64,000 nucleotides of DNA from Siphonodentalium dalli (taxonomy: Eukaryota; Mollusca; Scaphopoda; Gadilida; Siphonodentaliidae): the NCBI GenBank assembly GCA_032622095.1, contig CP136067.1:122487030-122551029 (forward strand), read 5' to 3'. A program made the position numbers and the translations under genes. Below, piece after piece: positions 30,501-41,540 of the stretch (position 1 is its first letter; each line of letters begins with the position of its first letter). The notes beneath the pieces were generated by a model. It ran no database searches and was not told the origin of the DNA. It worked only from the letters and a program-made list of their open reading frames with translations.

Positions 30501-31128
30501 ACTGAGACATAGCTCATGCCTTTGTGTTACCGCCAACCGAGAACACAGCGGCTGCGATGTTTAAAGTTATTCATATACCGGTGCCCATATAACTACATGT
30601 ATGTCATTTAAAAGGTCAAAAATGGTATAATATTCACTTAAGATTGATATATACACTATAGTTTGAGTTTATTACGACTTAATTATTAATTTTGTACTTG
30701 TTCTCGGTAAATAGTATCTCTGATCTGTTGATGGATGCAGATGTTGGAGATAGCTATGATGTTTAATGGTTTCCCTGAGAGCTGTTGATGAGCTGACGAA
30801 CACTTTAGTTAAGTAGCCCCTTGTATATCGCCAAGAAGCTGTCAGTACTGAGGTGCTAATAGAGCATTTTTTCAACACCAATGTTCATGTTAATAGAATG
30901 TTCATACAATCTGTATATTTTTTCCATTATACAGGCTGCATTACATGTATATAACCATTTCCTGCCTTGGATTTCATTTAAAACGAAGATCTTGGATATT
31001 TATTCCTTTGAAGAAGTTGATTAGAAAAATACGACATATAGCAGCATATCTTGAAAGAAAGTTTTCAAAGATTAAAGAAAGGGTTTTGATGAAAGAATAA
31101 TTTTTTTATTTGCTGTAAGTGATTTTTT
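27529..31128. other. 3.6 kb without recognised mobile elements or genes
   Basis: This is the longest stretch with none of the MITE families. It holds an (ATT)n run at about 29599-29622 and short frames of up to 82 codons. It has no domain, no tRNA-like cloverleaf and no strong splice or coding pattern I can defend. It may be intergenic or intronic host DNA. Confidence 0.5.
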
Positions 31129-31339
31129 ATGCTGTCAGATGGAATACAAACTTGGCAAAGACAAGAACTTATGTCAAATGATTTATCACACATCAATTGC
31201 CTGCACAGGGATGTAGCTAGACTATCTCCATTGTGGGTGAATGTCCACCTTGAAATTTTCCAAGGAGGGTTCAGTGACTTTGTTCACATATTCCGTTCAA
31301 TAGTTATCCCTCTTTGTTTTTCTGAAAAGTTTTGATTTC

Positions 31340-31600
31340 CGTCCATTTGCTTTTATATTTCAACCATGGGTTATCGGATCTCAATGAAATTTGGTATGCA
31401 GGTTTGGCATCATGAGGGCTTTCAAAAGTGTTATTCCTCTTTCTTTATCTGAAAATGATGGATTTCCGTCTGTTGTTCGTTAGAATTGTCAAGTAATTTG
31501 TTCGTTCATCAAATTTCATTTCCCAATTTGGTTTCCGACCTGCCCATATTTCAATTTTGACCATGAGGGTATCCCAACACCCATAGTGCAACTAACCTCT
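31340..31600. repeat. ATTTCAACCATGG / AAATTTGGTATG repeat
   Basis: TTATCGGATCTCAATGAAAT, TTGGTATGCAGGTTTGGCAT and GACCATGAGGGTATCC match units of the 16925-17560 repeat and its GAGGGTA terminus. It is a decayed copy. Confidence 0.6.
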
Positions 31601-31687
31601 TGTTTTCGGCGGTATTAGTTTAATACTACATTCTTTCAGTGGGCACTGTGCCTGAGTACTCATCTATCAGTTTGGCTCACAAAAATA

Positions 31688-31866
31688 AATGTGGTTACGT
31701 CCTGGAGCCAAAGTTTCCATTAAGTCTGATCACTCCAATAGATTTTCCCTACTAAACTGTAATGTACCGGCATCATGGCATATTTCACCTCATTCAATAC
31801 CTTCCTGGCGGTCCTCTATTTATATGTCTGGCTGTCTGTTGATTTTTCTCGTTCATGTCTCTAACT
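31688..31866. repeat. R repeat, copy 1
   Basis: GGTTACGTCCTGGAGCCAAA, GTTTCCATTAAGTCTGATCA, TCATGGCATATTTCACC, CCTTCCTGGCGGTCCTCTAT and CATGTCTCTAACTA. Other copies lie at 33243, 34165 and 34888. A MITE-A sits in the terminal CTAACTA. Confidence 0.85.
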
Positions 31867-31867
31867 A

Positions 31868-32079
31868 CAGTAATGCTCTAAGTAATCGACCTCTTAACCA
31901 CAGCAGAATTATGGGTAACTTTTCAGGATTTAGTCGGAAAATGGCTTGTTGCCATTCATCGGAAAGCTCTCGGGGAGAGCTTTCCGATGAATGGCAACAA
32001 GCCATATTTCCGACTAAATCCTGAAAAGTTACCCATAATTCTGCTGTGGTTAAGGAGTCGATTAATTATAGCATTACTG
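31868..32079. mobile_element. MITE-A, full length (212 bp)
   Basis: Complete arms around GGG. One base is lost in the left arm (GTCGGAAAATGG) and the right tip reads TTATAGCATTACTG. The flanks are TA and TA. Confidence 0.92.
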
Positions 32080-32090
32080 TACGCCAGTAC

Positions 32091-32645
32091 TTAAAGGCCC
32101 ACTTAATTTTCGAGTCAATGATTATTTTTTTTATAGTGCCTTGAATCAAGGCTAAGATGGTGCCTCAAGAATATTTTGACACACTGGCCTTGATATACAT
32201 GTACCATTTTAATAACAATCTATGCCATAAATATGATTCAAATACTGTAATTCATCACCATTTGGAATGTCTGGATGTGTCTCAGAAGGTGCACATAGAG
32301 TGATAGAAAATAGCTGAAATCATAAAATCATTTCCCCCATTATGGCTCCCAGAATGAAACAGAATTCAAACTGTAGTTTATTTTCAATGGAATCAGATGG
32401 AATGGGATTAATTCTATATGTAAATATTTTGAGTTATTCCCCTTCCATTGAAAATAATCGACTTTGTGCAGAAACTTTAGCACAGAACAGACGTCGATAT
32501 CTCAACAAAAACAACATGTTCACAGTTTATCATATCCAATAAGTTGAAAATACAATGTTTTGGAGCGTCCTCTTTCAAGTTGTATATATTATGGCATATA
32601 TTTTATATATGTGATCTGGGGGTTCAAAAATTAAGTGGATCTTAA
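32091..32645 (+). mobile_element. TTAAAGG-1 element (copy 1)
   Basis: TTAAAGGCCCACTTAATTTTCG at the left (split here as TTAAAGG and CCCACTTAATTTTCG) and TTTTTGAACCCC...inverted GGATCTTAA at the right form imperfect terminal repeats closed by TTAA. The interior has ACAATCTATGCCATAAATAT, CATCACCATTTGGAATGTC, CCCCCATTATGGCTCCCAGA and CTTCCATTGAAAATAATCGA. The inverted copy at 55141-55604 shares all of these. TTAA targets with AGG-starting ends recall Kolobok/T2 elements; this is inference. Confidence 0.8.
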
Positions 32646-32733
32646 AAGAACCCAAGGCATTATAATATAAGACAGTGGGGAAATATGAAAATAATATGTA
32701 AGTCTGTAAAAACATTGCCACTAACAAGAACAC

Positions 32734-32987
32734 CAAGCCTTGAAATAGTGTGTCTGTCATTTGCAGAATGAGGTCCCCAGAGGGTGAATTTAGTGATGCT
32801 ACCCCGCATAGCGGGCTAGCATCACCAAATTCACCCTCTGGGAACCTCATTCTGCTGAGGTGTAAGCAGAATGAGGTCCCCAGAGGGTGAATTTGGTGAT
32901 GCTAGCCTGCTATGTGGGGTAGCATCACTAAATTCACCCTCTGGGGACCTCATTCTGAAAATGACAGACACACTATTTCAAGGCTTG
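32734..32987. mobile_element. MITE-B short form with exact 8 bp duplication
   Basis: 254 bp. The ends are CAAGCCTTGAAATAGTG / CTATTTCAAGGCTTG. The two hairpins are separated only by a TGAGGTGTAAG spacer. AAGAACAC is duplicated at 32726-32733 and 32988-32995. It is nearly identical in design to 1762-2015, suggesting a common young source. Confidence 0.96.
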
Positions 32988-33673
32988 AAGAACACAGAGA
33001 AATAGATAAACGTTGTTCTTATATTCATTATTGATAGCTCTTCAATAACAAAATATCATGTGCCGAAACTATTGTTGTGTAAACAAAACTGTACAGTGTC
33101 AATAAACATACATGTAGCTTAATTATCATGTAGTATACATCTTGAACAGTAAATTTCAGTCACCCAAATAACCCTGGTATACACTAATCTCCCGTAATCA
33201 CTCCAGACCTTATGTACAGCGACCGAGCAGAAGGTCTCGATAAATCTGGTTACGTCCCGGAGCCAAAGTTTCCATTAATTCTGATCATTCGATAGACTTT
33301 CCCCACAAATCTGTAATATATCATGGCATATTTCTTATCATATTTTAGTGATAGCCTTTATACATATCTGTACAAAGGATGAGTAATGCGAAGTGAGGCC
33401 ATGATGTCATGATCTTATAAATATGGATGTGATGTAATTAGCGGGAGTTTTGTATTACACGATGTGACATCGTTGTTTGAGCTTGAGCGTAACTGAGAAA
33501 TGAGAATTTTATCGCAGCATGGTTGTATACTAAATACATTAACGGCCTGATTTGTTGAGAGTTTCCTTCACCTTTAATGGTAAATTTTGTCAGAACACAA
33601 GAATCATATAAGTCTACATATACTTAAATTGTAAATTTTGTCTGCCACAAGAATTCACATTATAGTACTTTAA

Positions 33674-33918
33674 CCCTTTGAGTGCCAGGGGCCGATAATA
33701 TCGGCCCTAAACCTACACAATAAGTCTGTTAAAGAATATAATAAAATATATTAAAATTGTAAAAAATTGTAAAAAAAAAAAAGTAAAAAAAAAAAGGGAA
33801 AGGCCAATGCATTCTCTTATATATGCGAGGCGACCTATGGTCGACTCGCATATATAAGAGAATGCATTGGCACAGAGTATATGGGTTGATACAAAAATCG
33901 GACCTGGCACTCAAAGGG
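33674..33918 (+). mobile_element. TTAA-2, short form (245 bp)
   Basis: Perfect CCCTTTGAGTGCCAGG ends lie between TTAA at 33670-33673 and 33919-33922. The interior is like the copy at 21624, with a purine tract (A8-G-T-A10-GGGAAAGG) before the palindrome. The target is a D block. Confidence 0.95.
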
Positions 33919-34485
33919 TTAAACAGCTTTAAATGGTAAATTTTGTCTGATCACAAGAATTCTCATCATAGTTTAATGCTACATTTCGTCAGATCACATA
34001 GAATTCACATATGAGTATTTTGTTTTTACATTTCATTGGAACACAAGAAATAAAATTTGTAGAAACTTAACAGTAAATTTCGGTCACCCAAATAACCTTG
34101 GTACACTAATCTGCCCTAATCACTCAAGAACTTACGTACAGTGAACCAGCAGAAGGTCTCCATAAATCTGGTTACATCCGGAACCAACGTTTCCATTACT
34201 TCTGATCATTCAATAGATTTTCCCCACAATTCTGTAATATATCATGGCATATTTCTTCTGGTTCGATACCTCCCTGGCGGTCCTCTATTTATACGTCTGG
34301 ATGTCTGTTGGTTCTTCTCTTTCATGTAGATTTTGTCTGCCACAGGAATTCACATTATAGTACTTTAATGGTAAATTTTGTCAGAACACAAGAATCACAT
34401 AACACAAGAATCACATAAGAGTACATATATACTTCAATTGTAAATTTTGTCTGCCACAAGAATTCACACTTTTGTACTTTAAATG

Positions 34486-34711
34486 GTAAATTTTGTCTGC
34501 CACAAGAATTCTCATTATAGTAATATAATAGTAAATTTTGTCTGATCACAAGAATTCTCATTATAGTAATATAATAGTAAATTTTGTCTGCCACAAGAAT
34601 TCTCATTATAGTAATATAATAGTAAATTTTGTCTGCCACAAGAATTCTCATTATAGTAATATAATAGTAAATTTTGTCTGATCAGAAGAATTCTCATCTC
34701 ATCATAGTTTA
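34486..34711. repeat. 45 bp tandem repeat, five units
   Basis: GTAAATTTTGTCTG followed by MCACAAGAATTCTCATTATA and GTAATATAATA starts at 34486, 34531, 34577, 34622 and 34667. Units differ mainly by GCCACAAG versus ATCACAAG. The frames it creates repeat NENSCGRQNLLLYYY on the minus strand and are artefacts. Confidence 0.95.
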
Positions 34712-35281
34712 ATGCTACATTTCGTCAGATCACATAGAATTCACATATGAGTATTTTATTGGTACATTTCATCGGAACGCTATAATAATAATATAGAAAT
34801 TTAACAGAAAATTTCGGTCACCCAAATACCCTTGATACACTAATCTGCCCTGATCACTCCACAGCCACCGAGCAGAAGTTCTCCATAAATCTGGTTACGT
34901 CCCGGAGCCCAAGTTTCCATTACTTCTGATCATTCAATAGATTTTCCCCACAAATCTGTAATATATCATGGCATATTTCTTCTGGTTCAATACCTCCCTG
35001 GCAGTCCTCATCTGGATGTCTGTTGATTCTTCTCTTTCATGTCTCTAACTAAGACAGGACTATAAGCCTGTGTGCCTTCACTCAAAGTAAGAACTAAGCC
35101 CCGTGTATAATAGCTTGTGTACCTGATTTTAAGTCTTTGAGACCCCCATCTTTCTGGAAGCTTTCTGTGAGGAATTAGCATCTCAGTAATGGAATTAATT
35201 TGGGATAACAGAAGCAACATGTTGTGATATAAACAGATCTATAGCCAACATGTGCCAGCTTTTCTTGAACCTTGTATCACT

Positions 35282-35902
35282 CGTGCCTTGAAATAGTGTG
35301 TCTGTCATTTGCAGAACGAGGTCCCCCCCCCCCCCCAGTGGATGAATTTGGTGATGGTAGGCTAGCATCACCAAATTCATCCTCTGACAACACCAAAATC
35401 TTCTTATGTCTAATCTTCTGGGAAGTATCTACAGGTAATTATTCAAATTAACCCTTCCATGACTGGAGCTTCCTGAAATTTTGCGAAAACTCTGTGCCAA
35501 TGCATTCTCTTGTATATGCGAGTCTCCCATAGTGAGCCTCACATATATAAGATAATGCGAGAGACTCGCATATATCAGAGAATGCTTTGGCACATGATTT
35601 TTAATGCTGGTTTTAACATTGTTTTTAGTTACTTTTTCCCTTCTGTTCAGGTTCTATAACCCCTAATTTGCTGAAGATAAAATGCATAATCGAGGTGCCC
35701 AATAGGTGAACATCACAGCAACTTCAACTGGGGAACTTAAATCTGATCCTATAGGTCTTCCATAGCAGTTGAGGCCAAAGCAGAATGTGGTTCCCAGAGG
35801 GTAAATTTGGTGATGCCTAACCCACTATATAGGATAGCGTCACTAAAATCACCCTCTGAGAACCTCATTCTGCAAATGACAGACACACTATTTCAAGGCT
35901 TG
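35282..35902. mobile_element. MITE-B long form, interrupted by TTAA-3
   Basis: The left tip is CGTGCCTTGAAATAGTG and the right tip CTATTTCAAGGCTTG. The left hairpin is decayed and contains a C13 run at about 35325. The interior is split at TCAAATTAACATTG by the TTAA-3 at 35462. The approximate 8 bp duplication is GTATCACT at 35274-35281 and GAATCACT at 35904-35911. Confidence 0.88.
35462..35612 (-). mobile_element. TTAA-3 deletion derivative nested in MITE-B
   Basis: CCCTTCCATGACTGGAGCTT starts it and TGATTTTTAATGCTGGTT ends it, with TTAA at 35458-35461 and 35613-35616. Only one rearranged hairpin remains. Removing it restores the MITE-B sequence CAAATTAACATTGTTTTTAG seen intact at 46088 and 43155. 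Confidence 0.92.
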
Positions 35903-35999
35903 CGAATCACTATATATATATATTTTTGTCTTTGATACAATACCGCACATTTTTTGACATTGAAGAGATTCACCATGCCAAGAATCTTGATTGGTTTAA

Positions 36000-36391
36000 C
36001 CCTTTACCCAACAGAAGGGCCCTGTGCCAATGCATTCTCTTATATATGCGAGTCGACCATAGGTCGCCTCACATATATAGGAGAATGCATTGGCTTAACA
36101 CATTAAAAATTATAAAATTGTTAAAGATTGTAAGAAAAAATGGTAAAAAGTGTTAAAAAAAGTTTTTTTTTAGGCCAATGCATTCTCTTATATATGCGAG
36201 GCGACCTATGGTCGACTCGCATATATAAGAGAATGCATTGGCACAGGGTATAACTGTAACTATCACAATGTGGTCAAGGAGCCGGTTCCAATGATATCCA
36301 TATGTGTATGGTTCTATTGAGACAGACCGAAGATATTTTAGGCTGTTGAAGCTTTATTTGGCCGGTTTTGGCCGGTTTGTTGGGTAAAGGG
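36000..36391 (-). mobile_element. TTAA-1, full length (392 bp)
   Basis: Flanked by GG-TTTAA on the left and TTTAA-C on the right. The right flank has an extra T, so the apparent duplication is TTTAA. Both palindromes are intact apart from one arm (CTCACATATATAGGAG). Confidence 0.93.
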
Positions 36392-36509
36392 TTTAACAAA
36401 TATTTTTGCTGAAGTGCGCTGTAACTCCTTTTTATATCTTCAATGCTTGTTATTTTTGTACCAGCGAGACATTTCTTATGTACATTATACAGCAAACTAT
36501 TCAGATCAA

Positions 36510-36680
36510 ACATGACCAACGCAGTATGTCCAATATGATCTAAAGGTGATGAAGACGGAGAACACTTTATATCAATATGTGAGCAATACACAAAACACAC
36601 AAGTGGAATTATAAATAAAATATGTGATACTCTACCTGATAACCCGACAAAACAAAACTGCGCAATAACCATGAACTTAT
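36510..36680 (+). pseudogene. LINE C-terminal fragment with stops
   Basis: From 36527 the frame reads CPI, stop, SKGDEDGEHFISICEQYTKH and on to IINKICDTLPDN. This is the CPxC, then EDxxHFI-x-C pattern of LINE C-terminal zinc knuckles, with a TGA where the second cysteine is expected. I cannot extend it upstream and see no 3' tail. Similarity to the fragment at 5457 is at motif level only. A stop-free minus-strand frame over the same bases is antisense. Confidence 0.45.
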
Positions 36681-36782
36681 GACACAGCTACTAGTAGTGA
36701 TACAGGTAGACTGTACCAAACTAGAAATCATGAAACCACCAGATGTCCAAAAAAAAAAAAAAAATGGAAATGCATGCAGGTG

Positions 36783-37430
36783 AGGCCCATAGAGATCAAA
36801 TTCCACATGTTCAAAACCTGGAAACTTTTTGAAGTTTTGACAGGGAACCTTATAAAGTAAAAAAATTACGCTGGGAATATATTTCTTTGTTAATACCTGT
36901 TGCTTAATTGTTTATTCATCAGTGGGCCAAGGAGTCAGCTGAAGATTACATTACTAGTAGTTACATTGTAAGGTACAGTAATGCCCTAATTAATCGACTG
37001 CTTAACCACAGCAGAATTATGGGTAACTTTGGGGAGAACTTTCCGATGAATGGCAACAAGTCATATTTCCGACTAAATCCTGAAAAGTTACCCATAATTC
37101 TGTTGTGGTTAAGCAGTCGATTAATTAGGGCATTACTGTACATGTACTTTGTGGCCGATTTTCTTTGCGAATCTTAGTCATGGAATTTTTCCATGGTAAT
37201 TAATTCAGTATTTTTTTTGTGATATCGGCTCACTTAAGTCACTAAAAAGTATGCAATTTCGAGCTGGGACCAACCCATACTTTGAAGTAGATTATCGAGG
37301 AACAATTGTGAACAAAGAAATATATTCCCTGTCTTGTTTGTTCAATGTTATAAAGTTCCCTGTCAGAATGGGTCAGAACATCAAAAAGTTCCCAGGTTTT
37401 GTACAGGTGGAATATGATCTCTACGGGCAT
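36783..37430. repeat. Imperfect inverted repeat around a MITE-A
   Basis: AGATCAAATTCCACATGTTC, AAAACCTGGAAACTTTTTGA, GGGAACCTTATAAAG and GGGAATATATTTCTTTG (36787-36887) recur inverted at about 37312-37422. The arms are about 105-110 bp with roughly 430 bp between them. A MITE-A and unrelated sequence fill the centre. A partial copy lies at 44440-44660. Confidence 0.75.
36976..37138. mobile_element. MITE-A, left arm half deleted
   Basis: 163 bp. The left arm ends at TATGGGTAACTTTGGGGAG. The right arm is complete (GAACTTTCCGATG to GGGCATTACTG). TA lies on both sides. Confidence 0.9.
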
Positions 37431-37514
37431 TAGCCAGAGTAGAGATTCATGGCATGATCAGGTGGAATATGATCTCTACGGGCGTTGGCCAGAGTAGAGA
37501 TTCATGACATGATC
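37407..37514. repeat. 54 bp tandem duplication
   Basis: GGTGGAATATGATCTCTACG then GGCRTTRGCCAGAGTAGAG and ATTCATGRCATGATC occurs twice in succession at 37407-37460 and 37461-37514. Confidence 0.92.
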
Positions 37515-37795
37515 TAAAGCAGTATGTATCTGAGCTGTACAGCATTCCAAGACTAATAACTTAGTCAAGTAAATATAAAATCTTTAAAAAATATTTAAAC
37601 AAAGTTAACTCTTACCCAACAAGGCGGCAAACAAGTACTCAATTTTACGCATCTTATACACACTCTCATATCCCATGAAGTGCGTATGGTGGGGTCATTT
37701 CTCTACCTCTACCTGTGCCTGAAATTTCTGAATAATGTGAAACCAGTGAATTATAATGTGGCAGTTGGGTTTGTATATGAAACTGCATGGTAAAA

Positions 37796-37986
37796 CAGTA
37801 ATGCCCTAAACAATCGACTCATTAACCACAGCAGAATTATGGGTAACTTTTCAGGATTTAGTCGGAAATATGGCTTGTTGCCATTCATCGTAAAGCTCTC
37901 ACTTGCCCTAAATAATCGACTCTGATCCTGAAAAGTTACCCATAATTCTGCTGTGGTTAAGGAGTCGATTATTTAGGGCATTACTG
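37796..37986. mobile_element. MITE-A subfamily with inverted tip inside
   Basis: After GTAAAGCTCTCACTT the element contains GCCCTAAATAATCGACTCTG, a misplaced piece of the outer tip, before resuming at ATCCTGAAAAGTTACCC. The left flank is AA, the right flank TA. The same rearrangement, reversed, is in the copy at 38457. Confidence 0.9.
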
Positions 37987-38049
37987 TACATCTATATTCC
38001 ACCAAAGTGTACACATTAGGATATAACTTGACTATCTCAGATACAGGTA

Positions 38050-38257
38050 CAGTAATGCCCTAATTAATCGACTTCTTAACCACAGCAGAATTATGGGTAA
38101 CTTTTCAGGATTTAGTCGGAAATATGGCTTGTTGCCATTCATCGGAAAAACCGAGAGCTTTCCGATGAATGGCAACAAGCCATATTTCCGACTAAATCCT
38201 GAAAAGTTACCCATAATTCTGCTGTGGTTAAGAAGTCGATTATTTAACGCATTACTG
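38050..38257. mobile_element. MITE-A, nearly full length
   Basis: 208 bp. The centre reads CATCGGAAAAACCGAGAGC. The right tip is TAACGCATTACTG followed by CA rather than TA. Confidence 0.9.
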
Positions 38258-38339
38258 CAGGTAAAATTATTTGTGTTGCAACATTATTGGTCTTCAAGTT
38301 GGGTGTGTTTGGCCCATTCCGCAACTGGATCTTACTGAA

Positions 38340-38456
38340 ATGAAGTGCCAATTCATTATCTTATATATGCGAGTCTCGCATACCTTGACCTTGTAAGCCA
38401 GTGCATTCTCTTATATGTGCGAGGCTCCCTATGTTAGACTTGCATACTGGTATATA
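38340..38456 (-). mobile_element. TTAA-3 fragment
   Basis: GTGCCAATTCATTATCTTAT, a shortened hairpin, TACCTTGACCTTGTAAGCCA and one decayed second hairpin. It is cut at TATA-TA by the next MITE-A. Confidence 0.7.
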
Positions 38457-38648
38457 CAGTAATGCTCTAAGTAATCGACTTCTTAACCACAGCATAATTA
38501 TGGGTAACTTTTCAGGATCAGAGTCGATTATTTAGGGCAAGTGAGAGCTTTCTGATGAATAGCAACAAGCCATATTTCCGACTAAATCCTGAAAAGTTAC
38601 CCATAATTCGTCTGTGGTTAAGAAGTCTATTACTTAAGAGTATTACTG
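38457..38648. mobile_element. MITE-A subfamily with inverted tip inside
   Basis: The left arm breaks at TTTTCAGGATCAGAGTCGAT, continues TATTTAGGGCAAGTGAGAGC, then completes the right arm. This is the reverse of the centre of the copy at 37796. TA flanks are present. Confidence 0.9.
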
Positions 38649-39813
38649 TACCAGTAGGTGTCACTGTGAAATTTTGCGAGTATGCCAGATAACCTTGCTC
38701 ACCTGTGAATATATATCTCATGGTGAGGGTATAAATTACACCAGACATTGATAGCATAGCCTACATTGCAGTGTCATTAGCATCACTGAAGGTACTACCT
38801 CATATTATGTAGGGTGTTCCAATTAATTACACTAATGTTACAGTCAATATTCTGTCAGTTATCTATATATCTAACAGAATTGTAATCTAGTTCTGTACAT
38901 TTCTACACGTTGTATAATTGTAGTCTGCCCCTGCCGGTACATTGGTCCGCCCCTGCCGGTACATTGGTCCGCCCCTGCAAATGTACCATAAATCTGAGGT
39001 CTCCCGGTGCATTGAAAATGGGTTTCAAGGGACTGAGTTTGTACTGGTATTTGTACATCTACTACAGTAGAATGGGTGATGATCCATAAGTTTTTGGCCA
39101 AATTTTGAGCTTTCAAAATATTTGGGTGGGGGGGGGGGGGGGGGGGGGGGGGCTGGCCCATACGGCTATATACTTATCGGCAAAATAAATTTGGTACAGC
39201 TTACTTTTCGCATAACCATGACCGACTGATGGTGCCATATTTATTATTATACATGTACATGTATTTTCTCCAATTTACAAAAATCTTGTAAAAATTGGTG
39301 CTCAAACAGCATCACAGCCGCATGAGAGGGTCGGGCCCCACGCTGTGGGCGCTCCAACGCAATCCTGTAGTGTGAGTGAATTAATTGTTTCTGACAGTGA
39401 TAGTGTTGCATGTACTTAATCCTGGGGTATCATTAAAACAGAAATTGATTACCTCAGACACCTAATGCAGAAATGAGTGCCAGGATTATTCCCAGATAGA
39501 CCAAGTTAACATTGGTAAATGAGGTCTGAATTGTGTGCGGTGCCAAAAATCCATGATTGTTCAACACACAATGCACCATGATGCATGAAATTACTTCCTC
39601 TTCGAATTCTAGCTGTATAATATGTTTCTTCTTATATAGTTTTTCGCTTTCATGACTGAATATTTGTTGATGGATAGTTTACTTGGGGAATGTCCAGATA
39701 CTATAGTAACAGGGTTCATACGCAAAATGAAAAGTGCTTAAATTTCTACCCACTCCTTTAAAAGTGTTTAAACAGGTCATGCACATCCTGAATTCCACTA
39801 TTATATAGTGGTA
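38649..39813. other. No gene; low-complexity tracts
   Basis: A short 22 bp repeat (CCCCTGCCGGTACATTGGTC) at about 38927-38978 and a run of about 28 G at 39124-39152. Frames across the G run give proline-rich artefacts. Nothing else is recognised. Confidence 0.5.
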
Positions 39814-40026
39814 CAGTAATGCCCTAAATAATCGACTTCTTAACCACAGCATAATTATGGGTAACTTTTCAGGATTTAGTCGGAAATATGGCTTGTCGCC
39901 ATCCATCGGAAAGCTCTCCCCGAGAGCTTTCCGATGAATAGCAACAAGCCATATTTCCGACTAAATCCTGAAAATTACCCATAATTCTGCTGTGGTTAAA
40001 GGAGTCGATTAATTAGGGCATTACTG
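39814..40026. mobile_element. MITE-A, full length (213 bp)
   Basis: Loop CCC, TA flanks, with single changes in each arm (GGCTTGTCGCCATCC, GATGAATAGCAAC, GTTAAAGGAG). Confidence 0.93.
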
Positions 40027-40059
40027 TACATATCTTTAGTATCCCGGAGATTTTCGACT

Positions 40060-41540
40060 AGCACATCCAGTGCATGAGTTCTAGATAGCAGCTGACAAAA
40101 AGGTTTATAGATTACATTAGTGATGTAGGTTCCTGGTCATGCTGTTAGTAGATGATGACCGTGACAAATAAATAATCCCCATGGATCACAGCCTCACATG
40201 GGACTGCAGGTATGTCCACAATGTCAACACACTCAATAACACGCCTGTGATTAATGTAAGTAACTCTTGTGCATAAAAGCGTACATGTAGCTACATGTAC
40301 ATGTACATCCATAATGGCAGACTATACACACGCAATACCACACCTGTGTTTTGTATGAGTATATATCTCATGGATAAACGCATGTGTATAATACATGAGC
40401 TTCATGCATCCAGCCTACTATCATGAGCACATCTGAAGAGACCGTTTAGAGATTATGTTAGTTATGTACCGGTAGGTTCCTGGTCATGCTGTTAGTAGAT
40501 GATGACCGTGTCAAATAAATACTCCCCTTTGGATCACCATGCAGCCTCACAGGCAATGGTAGCTATGTCCACAATGGCACACACGCAATACAACACTTGT
40601 GTTTTGTATGAGTATATCTAGTGGAAAAATTGGTGTCTATATACAAGAGCTTCATGCATACTGTCATCAGCACATCTGAAGAGATGGTTCAGAGATTACA
40701 TTAGTGATGTTCGTTCTTGGTCATGCTGTTAGTATATGATGACCTTGACAAATAAATTCTCTCCATTGGATCACAGGCTTCACAGCCTCACATGCCACCA
40801 TAGATATGTCCGCAATTGTAAACTTAACACATGCAATACCATGCCTGTGATTAACCCTTTACCCAACAAACCGGCCAAAACCGGCCAAATAAAGCTTCAA
40901 CAGCCTAAAATATCTTCGGTCTGTCTCAATAGAACCATACAAATATGGATATCATTGGAACCGGCTCATTGACCACATTGTGATAGTTACAGTTATGCCC
41001 TGTACCAATGCATTCTCTTACATATGCGAGTCGACCATAGGTCGCCTCGCATATATAAGAGAATGCATTGGCCTAAAAAAAAATCTTTTTTTAACACTTT
41101 TTACCATTTTTTCTTACATTCTTTAACAATTTTATAATTTTTAATGTGTTAAGCCAATGCATTCTCTTATATATGCGAGGCGACCTATGGTCGACTCGCA
41201 TATATAAGAGAATGCATTGGCACAGGGCCCTTCTGTTGGGTAAAGGGTTAATACACCTGTAAGTAGCTCTTGTGCGTCCGTGCATATACGCCTACTAGTA
41301 GCTACATCCACAATGGCAGACTCTACATAGATTATATTAGTTATGTACTGGTAGGTTCCTGGTCATGCTGTTAATTGATGATGACCTTGTCAAATAAATA
41401 CTCCCCATGGATCACAGCCACACAGGCGACCTTTTAAAGCTGCATCCACAATGGCAGACTATACACACCCAATACCACACCTGTGTTTTGTATGAGTACA
41501 TGTATATATCGTGTATACATGGTTAGTTACCCTGTACTTC
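40060..41540. repeat. Degenerate satellite of 240-350 bp units
   Basis: GGTTCCTGGTCATGCTGTTA recurs at about 40128, 40475, 40712 (decayed) and 41354. Units also share GATGATGACCGTG, CAAATAAATACTCCCC, GGATCACAGCC, TCCACAATGGCAGAC, CACCTGTGTTTTGTATGAG and GCACATCTGAAGAGA. Subtracting the TTAA-1 insert, spacing is about 347, 237 and 245 bp. No coding signal is seen. Confidence 0.85.
40855..41247 (+). mobile_element. TTAA-1, full length (393 bp)
   Basis: TTAA stands at 40851-40854 and 41248-41251. It inserted in the satellite sequence GCCTGTGA-TTAA-TACACC. Both palindromes and the AACCGGCCAAAACCGGCC block are intact. Confidence 0.95.

Larger units (their letters stand above)
33150..35050. repeat. 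Alternating R and D blocks (local duplications)
   Basis: R blocks carry AATTTCRGTCACCCAAATA, the GAGCAGAAGGTCTC segment and TTACGTCCCGGAGCC. They lie at about 33150-33342 (truncated), 34069-34330 and 34802-35050. D blocks carry TGGTAAATTTTGTC with CACAAGAATTC and lie between them at about 33575-34068 and 34330-34800. The order R-D-R-D-R suggests duplication of an R+D unit of about 0.75-0.9 kb. Confidence 0.8.
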
